Assembly: GCA_017619755.1 (NCBI GenBank)
Contig: JAFZRU010000008.1
Location: 30,095-94,094, forward strand
Length of the DNA: 64,000 nucleotides
Origin: Prevotella sp.
GTDB taxonomy: Bacteria > Bacteroidota > Bacteroidia > Bacteroidales > Bacteroidaceae
Direction: 5' to 3'
Shown here: piece after piece, positions 44,603 through 52,160 of the stretch
How the letters are laid out: each line of letters starts with the position of its first letter
Position numbering within the stretch: position 1 is the stretch's first letter
Translations under genes and position numbers: made by a program
The notes under the pieces: model-generated
The model's input: the letters and a program-made list of their open reading frames with translations, nothing else
Database searches by the model: none
What the model was told of the DNA's origin: nothing

Positions 44603-46152
44603 CCAAGATAGTCGCCGTTGGCCACACCATCCTGCACGGCCCAGTTCATCACCCTCATGTCAGGATAGACGGACGCAGGTGCCATGACAGCCTGGTACTC
44701 GTCAGGGGCGACAAGTTCGTTGATGACGTAAATGGCTCCGTTGTTGGCAAAGGAAATGTCATATTTCCCGTTCTCCTTTTTGTTGACCATGGAGAGTTGC
44801 ATCCCCATGTTCTCGCTGGCATCGTTGAGGATGGAGGAGAACTTGCTTGGCACCGTAGCCGAGAAAGAAGCTTTCATGAGATTTCTTGTGAAAGCGGTGA
44901 GCACCTGGGGGTTTTTGGAATGCAGGGAGTCAAGGTTCTCCGTGAGGTTTTCGGGTGTGTTGGCCTTGTCTCCATAAATATCAATAAGATAAGCCCCCGC
45001 TCCCCCCGGGAGGAAATATTGTCTGACGGCGTTGTCATCAGGCACGAAGAAAGCACCCACATCCATGATTCTGATATCGAGGTTCCCTGCTCTTGCCACA
45101 GCGGGGTGATATTCGTTCCACCCCGGGTCATAACCAAGAACCTGAGAGGTGGAGAGCGTCTGACGGTAGGGATCCCTGGTGAGCGCCTCTCCTCCTTGGG
45201 AACGAGCGCTAAGATACCTCACCTGATAGATGGAGTCGATGGTGGTTCTTCCGTTGGTGACAGCCCAGTCATTATATTGCTGTGTCGTGGTAGCATCGTA
45301 ATAAGGCACGGCGAAATAGTCCAAGATGTGACTGAAATACTTTGTATTGTCATGTTTTTTCAGCACCTGTGCCATATTTCCCGGCGGCACGATGACATCT
45401 TCCATCTGATGAATGTATCCATTTTGGCAAGTGATGTCCCCATTGACCACCTTGTCGTTGAAGATGTAAGCGGTTTTTCCTTCCTCGGGATAAGGTGTTC
45501 CCGTGAGGATGGCGAAGTCGCTGTTGTCGCCGGCGACAGTGATGTCGTTGTTGGTCATGAACTCCCTTGTAAGGTGTATCATCATCTGGGAGGAGTTGTC
45601 ACGGACGACGTGAATACCCTTGTCATAATAAGGTTTCCAATATACATTGTTCTTTGGCATGGCCTCCTTTCCCGCTATCCACTGGATGGTGTCGATGGTA
45701 CTGACTGTTGACTCATGCCTGATGGCCTGCCCTTTGAGCGGGTCGTTGGTGCCATTATAGACATTGGGCAGCATTTCGAGCAACAACGCATTGTCGAGCA
45801 TGGAAGAATAAAGAAGCAGTTTCTTCTGTGCTTCAGAAAGTTGGTTGTAGCTGCTCACCCCCCATTCGTTGTTTTGGAAGAACCTTGCAAAAGCATCGTC
45901 ATTGGCTGGGAACACCGTCTTTGACCCCGTCTTGTTTAGCACCTCGGCATACCCGAGGTCGTCGATGAGTTTCAAATAGGTATCAAACGTTCCCGTGAGC
46001 AACCCGTTCTTGGCAGGATTCTTCAATTCCTCATAGATACTTCCTCCAAGCCAAGCAGGTTTGGTGTCCGCATCCACCTCCACGTCCTTATCGACGCACG
46101 AGGTTATCATTCCCACAAGCGCAAGAGTGATAGCGAAAAAGAATTTCTTCAT
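44572..46152 (-). CDS. N-terminal part of a frameshifted FAS1 (fasciclin) lipoprotein
   Basis: The 526-residue frame has a lipobox Cys19 (ALVGMITSC). One FAS1 domain lies in about residues 45-265 (YLKLIDDLGYAEVLNKTG; KTVFPANDDAFARFF; NGYIHQMEDVI). A second covers about 265-480 (YFSHILDYFAVPYYDATT; GAFFVPDDNAVRQYF; GAIYVINELVAPDEY). It then enters a third (YPDMRVMNWAVQDG) and ends abruptly with GWTSSTTCLP, out-of-frame coding sequence. One extra G in the G-run at 44602-44604 (minus strand TTGGGTGG) would fuse it to the frame at 43250, giving a four-domain FAS1 lipoprotein of about 960 residues. It is the first gene of the 17-kb operon, 44 bp behind a full-consensus promoter. Confidence 0.83.
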   Translation of the reverse strand: MKKFFFAITLALVGMITSCVDKDVEVDADTKPAWLGGSIYEELKNPAKNGLLTGTFDTYLKLIDDLGYAEVLNKTGSKTVFPANDDAFARFFQNNEWGVSSYNQLSEAQKKLLLYSSMLDNALLLEMLPNVYNGTNDPLKGQAIRHESTVSTIDTIQWIAGKEAMPKNNVYWKPYYDKGIHVVRDNSSQMMIHLTREFMTNNDITVAGDNSDFAILTGTPYPEEGKTAYIFNDKVVNGDITCQNGYIHQMEDVIVPPGNMAQVLKKHDNTKYFSHILDYFAVPYYDATTTQQYNDWAVTNGRTTIDSIYQVRYLSARSQGGEALTRDPYRQTLSTSQVLGYDPGWNEYHPAVARAGNLDIRIMDVGAFFVPDDNAVRQYFLPGGAGAYLIDIYGDKANTPENLTENLDSLHSKNPQVLTAFTRNLMKASFSATVPSKFSSILNDASENMGMQLSMVNKKENGKYDISFANNGAIYVINELVAPDEYQAVMAPASVYPDMRVMNWAVQDGVANGDYLGWTSSTTCLP

Positions 46153-46195
46153 AGGTCAGTTATTAGTTATGTTGATTGTTTTCAAGAATATTTTG

Positions 46196-46226
46196 CAAAT
46201 TTACTTCATTTTTGGGAAATGTCAAA
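46196..46226 (-). promoter_or_regulatory. Promoter of the FAS1/SusCD operon
   Basis: Minus strand: TTTG (46226-46223), 19 bp, TAAATTTG (46203-46196): a full consensus match. No other full match is apparent in front of the genes down to 28.8 kb, and the gaps between them are 2-39 bp. Confidence 0.85.
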
Positions 46227-46389
46227 ACAAAAAAAGGTTGAAAAAATGGGAATGACCTTTAAAAAACGCTCAATATGAATAGAAAGCAATCATGCTGGCT
46301 GTAATACAGCCACAAACGGAACCAGAGGGAGGAACTGAGCGGAAAACCGAGAGGGAAACCGAGGGAGAGGAACTGAAAGGCGAGAAGCG
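46227..46389. other. Purine-rich intergenic segment with short direct repeats
   Basis: Between the FAS1 operon promoter and the next terminator there is no gene. The sequence 46317-46385 is almost pure purine on the plus strand. It has a 10-bp direct repeat (GAGGAACTGA at 46329-46338 and 46367-46376) and a repeated AAACCGAG (46344, 46356). A small hairpin TGGCTG-TAATA-CAGCCA lies at 46296-46312. Function unknown. Confidence 0.5.
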
Positions 46390-46422
46390 CGAAGAGGGTG
46401 GCATGTTTTGCCACCCTCTTCG
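46390..46422 (-). terminator. Hairpin after the large CBM-like gene
   Basis: A perfect 13-bp stem CGAAGAGGGTGGC (46390-46402) with 46410-46422 and a 7-nt loop, 50 bp after the stop at 46473 on the minus strand. No T-run follows, so termination is probable rather than certain. Confidence 0.65.
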
Positions 46423-46472
46423 TAGATGAATGATGCTATCCAGCTGTTGCCGGATGCGAGTTATCGGGGTTC

Positions 46473-49400
46473 TTACTTGACGAAGAACTTCTTGCCATTG
46501 ATGATGTAGATGCCCATCTGGAGGTTCTTGACACCCTCGATGCTGTCGGCCACCTTCACGCCGGCGATGTTATAGACACCCTTGGCGAGTTTGTCGGAAC
46601 CTGGGATGTACTGAGCAGTCGAGATGCCGTCGGGGTTGTTGATGATGGACTTGGCGTCCTTGATGGTCTCGGCCAGCCAGTTGCGTGCGTTGAGGATGTT
46701 CTTGATGGTCTTGGTGTTCTCAGAAACTTGAGCCTCGCTGGCATAGATGCTATTGTCGCCTCCAAGGACGGCCTTTGCATCGGCCACGCGACACTTCACG
46801 CGCCTGAGATTGAACTGCAAAGCCTGGTTCTCAGTGTTCTCGTTGGCAGCGAGGATGGCCTCACCCTCTGTGACGAGTGCATTGAGAGCTTCCTTGGCAG
46901 CTACGATATACTCGGCGGGGGCACCGCAGTAGAGCAGTTGGTTGTCGCTGAAGCCATAAGTGTTGGCTCCCTCCTTGTCCACCTGTCCGAAGGAACTCAT
47001 ACCAAACTCCACTTCCTCTGCTCCGTCAGTCTCCTTTACATAAACAACGGAGTACTTGCTCATCCAATAACCAGTGAGATAAGTATTCTCCACGTCGGGA
47101 CGCATGACACAAGCATGGTTGTAAGCATAATGGCTATGCACACGCACAGAGTCGGGCGCTCCATTGGGGCCGAAGAACATCTTGACTTCCGACTTGTTGA
47201 AGATGGTGTCGAGCACGACTCCTGTCTCTTCGTCATTGATGACCGTGTACATATAGGCATCGTAGGCAGTCTTGCCGTCGTTCCAAGCAAAGGCACTTGT
47301 CTTGTACTCATACACACCAGCGTCGGTGATGTTGATGGTCTGGACAAACTTGCTTTGCGGTGAAGCGGTTTCGCCACGCCATACGGCGGCGAAAGTACCA
47401 TGCTCAGCACCACGGTCGGCACCATCACCGCGCTTGAAGTTCTCCTTGCTGGTATTGTTTGCGGAGAGGGTCCATCCACTGATGTTGGAAGCAAAGTAGG
47501 GGTTGGTGATGTTCTGCTCGGAAGGCATGGCATAGCTGCCGAGAGAATTGAGGAATACTGCCATGGCCTCCTTGATTTCAGCGTTCTTGCTGTCGAATGC
47601 ATCCTTGTCGCTGCCGTCGCTGCCATCCACGGTCTCAGCAATCATGGCTTTGGCCTGCTCCACGAGTGTGGTGAGTTCAGCCCTGCGGCTGGCATTTCCA
47701 CCCTGGTTGTTGTTGAGGATTTCATCAGCCTCAGCCACGGTGGCCTGCAGTGTGGTGTACGAAGCGTTGAGGCTGCTGAAGGTGTTGCGAGCGGAGTTCA
47801 TGGCACGCACGATAGCGAGCACGTCGTCGGAAACCTTCGTCTCACCCTCGGTGAAGAGCTTGTAGCGGATGCCGTCCTCATCGAGAACCACCTCGTCCTT
47901 GACGTAAGCCTGTGAGGCGACAAAGAGTTCGGTCTGCTCGTCGAGAGTGGCTTTGAGAGCGTCCTTGCCCCAGGGATAACCATCAGCCTTGGCAAGCTGC
48001 AAATCCTGGTTGATGAGGTCGATGCGCTTGACCACCTCTGCTTGCTGAACGATGATGTTGGCCACCTCTTGTGCATAGCTCACGTCATCGTTGCTCTTTT
48101 CGAGCAGACGGATTTGCGGGTTGGAGAGGAAGAGCACGCCACCAAGTTTCTGTCCCACCATGTCTTCGCGGAGTGTGAATGAAACGCCAAGTGTGAGAGA
48201 GCCACCCTTCTCACCCTGTCCAAATACGGTGTAAGTGTTGAAATTGATGTGGTCGAGGTTTCCACAGTCCACCTTCTCGCCCTCTGCAGTCTCGATGACG
48301 GTGTTGTCAGTGAGTTCTGTAGGTCCTGCATAGAGTGTCACTCCGTTGAAGTCAAGGTCGTTATTGGCCGTGTAGCGAACAGCAGATGCCGTACCCACCA
48401 TGTGGTAACCCTTGAGGTCGATGGAGAGCATGTAAGTTCCCGAGTAAGGGAGGTTGGTCAGCGTGATGTACTGTGTGGCATTGGGCAAATCGTAGGTAGC
48501 TTGGATGTAGTTGGTGATGACATCGTCGGAGTTAGCTCCGGCATATCCGTCACCATGGAACCATCTTCCACCCGAACCGCTCCAAGGACCTATGCCATTG
48601 GCTCTTTGTGTCTTGCCCAACTGCGACCAGCGCTGGTAGCCATTGACGACGAACATATCGGCGGAGTTCTCATTGAGGAAGTTGTTGAGAGCCATATCGT
48701 AGCTTCCCATCATGTCCTCAGCAGATGCGATGTCGTCGAAGATGGGATTGTTCTCCTCAAGCATGGCGTGTATTTGTGCCACAGTGCCTCTGAAATCCTC
48801 ACCGTCGTTGACAAATTCCGGACGGGCCAAGAGCATGTCGGCGTAAGCAAGCTTGCGCTCGATGATGCGTGTGTCGTACACCTGCAGCACGGGGTAGATC
48901 TCGATGTTGGTGATCATGGTGCCGGTGACGAATTTCTCGAGGTGCATGACGATGTGCTGGTTGTCCTCGATGGTGGCGGTGTAGGAGATTGTTTTCCACT
49001 CAGCATTGAAGCTCTCAGTGGAAGCGACGGTATAGACGGTGTCCACGCCTGTGCCAGAACCATAGACAAAACTTCCGTCACCATTGACGAAGAAGTTGGC
49101 ATAGTTGTTGTCGGTGGCGGTAAGCGAGAAAGCTCCTCCGGCCTCTCCTTTCACTTGGAATGAGATGACGTAGGTGCCAGCTCCCGGCTGCCATTCGTTG
49201 CAGAAGGCGGCGCCCTCAGTAGCCCCGAGGCTCTTGATGACACTCTCCCCGTTGGGGCCCATACCCGGTTCCACCGACCAAGTCTCTGCTGATGGTGCAG
49301 CTTTTTCAGCGTCATACCATCCGTTGACGCCGTCGGCGAAATCACCGTTGGTCACGATGTTCGTTCCCGTGACCTTCAGCCTCTGTGTGGAGGTGAAGAT

Positions 49401-49478
49401 GTACTCGTTCACCTCATAGGCGAATGAGCCCATTACACTAACCACTGCGAGCGCTGTGAGAAGTAGTTTTTTCCTCAT
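46473..49478 (-). CDS. Large secreted protein with carbohydrate-binding-like modules and helical linkers
   Basis: The start is ATG 49478 (signal peptide MRKKLLLTALAVVSVMGSFA), giving 1001 residues. Two galactose-binding-like modules of the CBM4/9/22 style open with NGDFADGVNGWYD (about residue 42-54) and NPYFASNISGWTL (about 657-669). A further beta-rich part with SGTYMLSIDLKGYH lies at about 340. Helical stretches between and after them (for example LTTLVEQAKAMIAET; ALNALVTEGEAILAAN) look like FIVAR/coiled-coil spacers. The C-terminus GVYNIAGVKV...MGIYIINGKKFFVK is a sorting-type tail shared with the neighbouring enzymes. No catalytic domain is recognised. It stands at the end of the pectin-type gene group and probably binds polysaccharide at the cell surface. 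Confidence 0.8.
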   Translation of the reverse strand: MRKKLLLTALAVVSVMGSFAYEVNEYIFTSTQRLKVTGTNIVTNGDFADGVNGWYDAEKAAPSAETWSVEPGMGPNGESVIKSLGATEGAAFCNEWQPGAGTYVISFQVKGEAGGAFSLTATDNNYANFFVNGDGSFVYGSGTGVDTVYTVASTESFNAEWKTISYTATIEDNQHIVMHLEKFVTGTMITNIEIYPVLQVYDTRIIERKLAYADMLLARPEFVNDGEDFRGTVAQIHAMLEENNPIFDDIASAEDMMGSYDMALNNFLNENSADMFVVNGYQRWSQLGKTQRANGIGPWSGSGGRWFHGDGYAGANSDDVITNYIQATYDLPNATQYITLTNLPYSGTYMLSIDLKGYHMVGTASAVRYTANNDLDFNGVTLYAGPTELTDNTVIETAEGEKVDCGNLDHINFNTYTVFGQGEKGGSLTLGVSFTLREDMVGQKLGGVLFLSNPQIRLLEKSNDDVSYAQEVANIIVQQAEVVKRIDLINQDLQLAKADGYPWGKDALKATLDEQTELFVASQAYVKDEVVLDEDGIRYKLFTEGETKVSDDVLAIVRAMNSARNTFSSLNASYTTLQATVAEADEILNNNQGGNASRRAELTTLVEQAKAMIAETVDGSDGSDKDAFDSKNAEIKEAMAVFLNSLGSYAMPSEQNITNPYFASNISGWTLSANNTSKENFKRGDGADRGAEHGTFAAVWRGETASPQSKFVQTINITDAGVYEYKTSAFAWNDGKTAYDAYMYTVINDEETGVVLDTIFNKSEVKMFFGPNGAPDSVRVHSHYAYNHACVMRPDVENTYLTGYWMSKYSVVYVKETDGAEEVEFGMSSFGQVDKEGANTYGFSDNQLLYCGAPAEYIVAAKEALNALVTEGEAILAANENTENQALQFNLRRVKCRVADAKAVLGGDNSIYASEAQVSENTKTIKNILNARNWLAETIKDAKSIINNPDGISTAQYIPGSDKLAKGVYNIAGVKVADSIEGVKNLQMGIYIINGKKFFVK

Positions 49479-49541
49479 AAGTTTAAGATAAATAATTAAT
49501 AATTGGTTGAATTGATATAGGTTTTGTTGCTTTTGTGGGAG

Positions 49542-49573
49542 CAAATATACATTAATTTTATAGAACAGGCAAG
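49542..49573 (-). promoter_or_regulatory. Promoter of the CBM-like secreted protein gene
   Basis: Minus strand: CTTG (49573-49570, one mismatch to TTTG), 20 bp, TATATTTG (49549-49542). The start codon is 63 bp downstream. Confidence 0.65.
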
Positions 49574-49607
49574 TGAGTTGTCATTTTTTTAAGTAAAAAA
49601 GCATTCT

Positions 49608-52037
49608 TTACTTGTATATTTTCCTCACCCTGTCACCTTGTTGAATAAAATAAACCCCCTTGGGCAAGTTACCCAACATCGACCCAGGCATCCTTCTTCC
49701 AGCCATGTCATACACGGCAGTTATTTGACTTACCGTATCCTCCATTGGCTGTTCCAAACCACTTGCCTCCACCACATGGACCACGAGCGTGTCTTCCACC
49801 ACCTCCGTGCTGCGCCCGGTAAGTTTGAGCATGATTTTGTAGTCGCCTGTCTCTTCAGGCCGCCCCTTAAAGGAAACAGTCCTGGTGTCATTATCCACCG
49901 CCCCCTCGAATCCCTCGGGCAAAGCGTAGAATTTTTTCGTCCCGCTTGGCGTGATGCTTCCCGATATGGCCACGGTCTTGGCGTAACGCGTAGCACTCAC
50001 GTATTCCATTTCACCCCCTTGCTCCACGGTGAATTCCTTTTGGTCGTTGAGCAGTCTTGGCATCATGGCCTCCGCCAAGTTGTACCCCAAGTGGGGAGGC
50101 TGATTGTAGGCGGTGTTCTGCCAGCAAACGGCCATGCGGTAGGTGTGGTCGTGCATAAGCGTGGGAACTCGATTGGCTGTTACCACGTTGGTGGAATAGA
50201 TGCCCAAGCAAGTCTCCGCATCCGTGACACTATAAAGGATGAGTTCCTCTCTCCAGTCGCCGAAGAGGTCGGCCAGGAGGTTGGGCGTGTTTTTCGTGCC
50301 GTTGCAAGTGGAGCCGGGTCCGAGGTTGTAGAAGGTGGCGAGACGGCTGAATGTCTTGCTGTTGTCGTTGTATTTATTGAGTGTGTTGCCGTCGAGCAAA
50401 GCGTCCTGCAACGTTCCGTCCCAGTACATGCGGAAGTTGAGGGAACCACTTGCCGAGGAAGCCACCTCCCCAGTTGTCGCACTTCTTTGATGCCTTTCAT
50501 CAGCAGAGCTAAACCACCAGTCGTGTGTTTTGGCACTCAGCTGTGCCGCCATTCCCCGTCCGTTGTCCACCCCTTGGTTCCCTCCCTTGAAGAGGATTTC
50601 CCCTGTAGCCGCGTCGTGCAAGTCCCAGGAGTAAGCGCCCTTGCTTTCATGCACCTGAAAGACCTGTATGCCCTGCCTTCCGGGAATCATGCTTCCCAAG
50701 TGTATGGCATCACCATGTCCAAAGCCGGTGGCGTAGAGCAGTTTGCCGTCGTTGTTGAGTGCCGCAGAACCCCAGACCACTTCGTCACATCCGTCTCCAT
50801 CCACATCCCCTATGCTAAGGTTGTGGTTGCCATTGCCGAACATGGTTGCGCTTCCGGATCCGGAGGTGGGCTTGAGGTTGGAGAAAGTCTTGGTGTTCCC
50901 CCCTCCTTGTGCATCGAATGTGGTAAGGGTATAGTTGTTCCTCGTTTTGGCGGAATGCAGCCATTTGGGGTGAAGTTGCTGTCCGTCGAAATCCACAGCC
51001 CAGATGAATGCGTAGCCGTAATACCCCCTGCAGAAGATGCCGCTGGCATTGTTTTCAGGTCCGTCGAGACACGCCACAGCTGCAAGGTATCGCTCACCCC
51101 TGTTGCCATACGAGCCGGAGTCGTTCTTGTTGTCCACGTCACCCCAGTTGACGGTTCCCGCCGCCTCTCCTCCCAATCCCATGTTGCGGTTGGGGTTATA
51201 GAAGATGGTGTGGATGGCCTCTCCTGTCTCTCCCTTGAAGACGGTGAGGTATTCCTGTCCTCCGTTGACGCGCCCACCGCTGACGAGCCAACTCTTGTTG
51301 TTGGCTGCCGCCTTGATGACCTCCTCGGTAGCAGCTTGGTTGACGTAAACACCTTTTCCATCGATGCTTCCAGGTGCCGTCTTGCACATCATCTCCGCCT
51401 TTCCGTCTCCATCGAAGTCATAAACCATGAATTGCGTGTAGTGAGCCCCGGCGCGTATGTTCCGACCCAGGTCGATGCGCCACAATTTGGTGCCATCGAG
51501 TTTGTAGCAGTCGATATATACGTTTCCCGTATAGCCGCTTTGCGAGTTGTCCTTGGCGTTGGAGGGATCCCATTTCACGAAGATCTCGTATTCGCCATCT
51601 CCATCAACATCACCCGCCGAACAGTCGTTGGGGCTGTAAGTATATGTCTCGCCCTCGAGGGTTCCGCCTTTAGGCCGGTCAAGAACGAGTTTCTTATAGG
51701 CTTTTTCCCATGGTGTTACGGCCTTGGTTGTATCGACAGCCATTCCGTTGACTTTTGTCACCACTTGGTATTTGTTCCCTTTTGTGTTGTCCAAATAGCA
51801 TGTCTCATAAAGGTCGGTTTTCACCACCTTCCCGTCACGTATGACATCGAAGGTAGTGGCATCTTCATCATCGGTGCCGAGGAAGCGCCAACTAAGGAAG
51901 GTGCGGCTCGCTCCTGAAGAAGAAGGCAGAGCCACAAGCCCCCTGTCGAGTTTTTCCATTTGTGTCGCAGGTGTGATTTGTGCAGTTGCCGGCATCACCA
52001 TCATCACCGCCATGGATAAAGTGTAGATAGTCTTCAT
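49608..52037 (-). CDS. Rhamnogalacturonan lyase, polysaccharide lyase family 11
   Basis: The start is ATG 52037 (signal peptide MKTIYTLSMAVMMVMPATAQ), 809 residues. An N-terminal Ig-like segment (MEKLDRGLVALPSSSG; FLSWRFLGTDDEDATTF) is followed by the PL11 beta-propeller. Its calcium loops are plainly visible as GDVDGDGEYE, YDFDGDGKAE and GDVDGDGCDE. Other family words are KWDPSNAKDNSQSGYTGNVY, DLFGDWREELI and MHDHTYRMAV. It cleaves the rhamnose-galacturonate backbone of rhamnogalacturonan I by beta-elimination. The C-terminus (AVYDMAGRRM...LPKGVYFIQQGD) is a sorting-type tail. It lies behind the GH2 and carboxylesterase genes on the same strand, after a 123-bp gap that holds its own -7 element. 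Confidence 0.94.
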   Translation of the reverse strand: MKTIYTLSMAVMMVMPATAQITPATQMEKLDRGLVALPSSSGASRTFLSWRFLGTDDEDATTFDVIRDGKVVKTDLYETCYLDNTKGNKYQVVTKVNGMAVDTTKAVTPWEKAYKKLVLDRPKGGTLEGETYTYSPNDCSAGDVDGDGEYEIFVKWDPSNAKDNSQSGYTGNVYIDCYKLDGTKLWRIDLGRNIRAGAHYTQFMVYDFDGDGKAEMMCKTAPGSIDGKGVYVNQAATEEVIKAAANNKSWLVSGGRVNGGQEYLTVFKGETGEAIHTIFYNPNRNMGLGGEAAGTVNWGDVDNKNDSGSYGNRGERYLAAVACLDGPENNASGIFCRGYYGYAFIWAVDFDGQQLHPKWLHSAKTRNNYTLTTFDAQGGGNTKTFSNLKPTSGSGSATMFGNGNHNLSIGDVDGDGCDEVVWGSAALNNDGKLLYATGFGHGDAIHLGSMIPGRQGIQVFQVHESKGAYSWDLHDAATGEILFKGGNQGVDNGRGMAAQLSAKTHDWWFSSADERHQRSATTGEVASSASGSLNFRMYWDGTLQDALLDGNTLNKYNDNSKTFSRLATFYNLGPGSTCNGTKNTPNLLADLFGDWREELILYSVTDAETCLGIYSTNVVTANRVPTLMHDHTYRMAVCWQNTAYNQPPHLGYNLAEAMMPRLLNDQKEFTVEQGGEMEYVSATRYAKTVAISGSITPSGTKKFYALPEGFEGAVDNDTRTVSFKGRPEETGDYKIMLKLTGRSTEVVEDTLVVHVVEASGLEQPMEDTVSQITAVYDMAGRRMPGSMLGNLPKGVYFIQQGDRVRKIYK

Positions 52038-52076
52038 TGTGTAGTTTGTTAGGCTGTTGAACGTTGAATTTGGTTG

Positions 52077-52084
52077 CAAAGATA
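52077..52084 (-). promoter_or_regulatory. Probable -7 element of the PL11 gene
   Basis: TATCTTTG on the minus strand, 39 bp before the start codon. The -33 region has only ATTG at 21 bp, so the match is partial. Confidence 0.55.
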
Positions 52085-52160
52085 ATACATTATTCTATAT
52101 GTTCCCAATGGAAAAACGTACGAAATACGGGGAAAAACATACCATGGGGACACCCGATAA

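Noticed and set aside
44590-44610. Programmed ribosomal frameshift in the FAS1 gene
   Set aside because: No X-XXY-YYZ slippery heptamer or strong downstream stem is visible; TATCTTGGGTGG is better explained by a one-base deletion in a G-run.
49638-51917. A 759-codon open frame antisense to the PL11 gene, and similar long antisense frames at 32338-34176, 41345-42733 and 52173-53747
   Set aside because: They lie opposite strongly recognisable PL11, SusC and esterase genes, lack family motifs and signal sequences, and follow from the codon bias of the sense gene.
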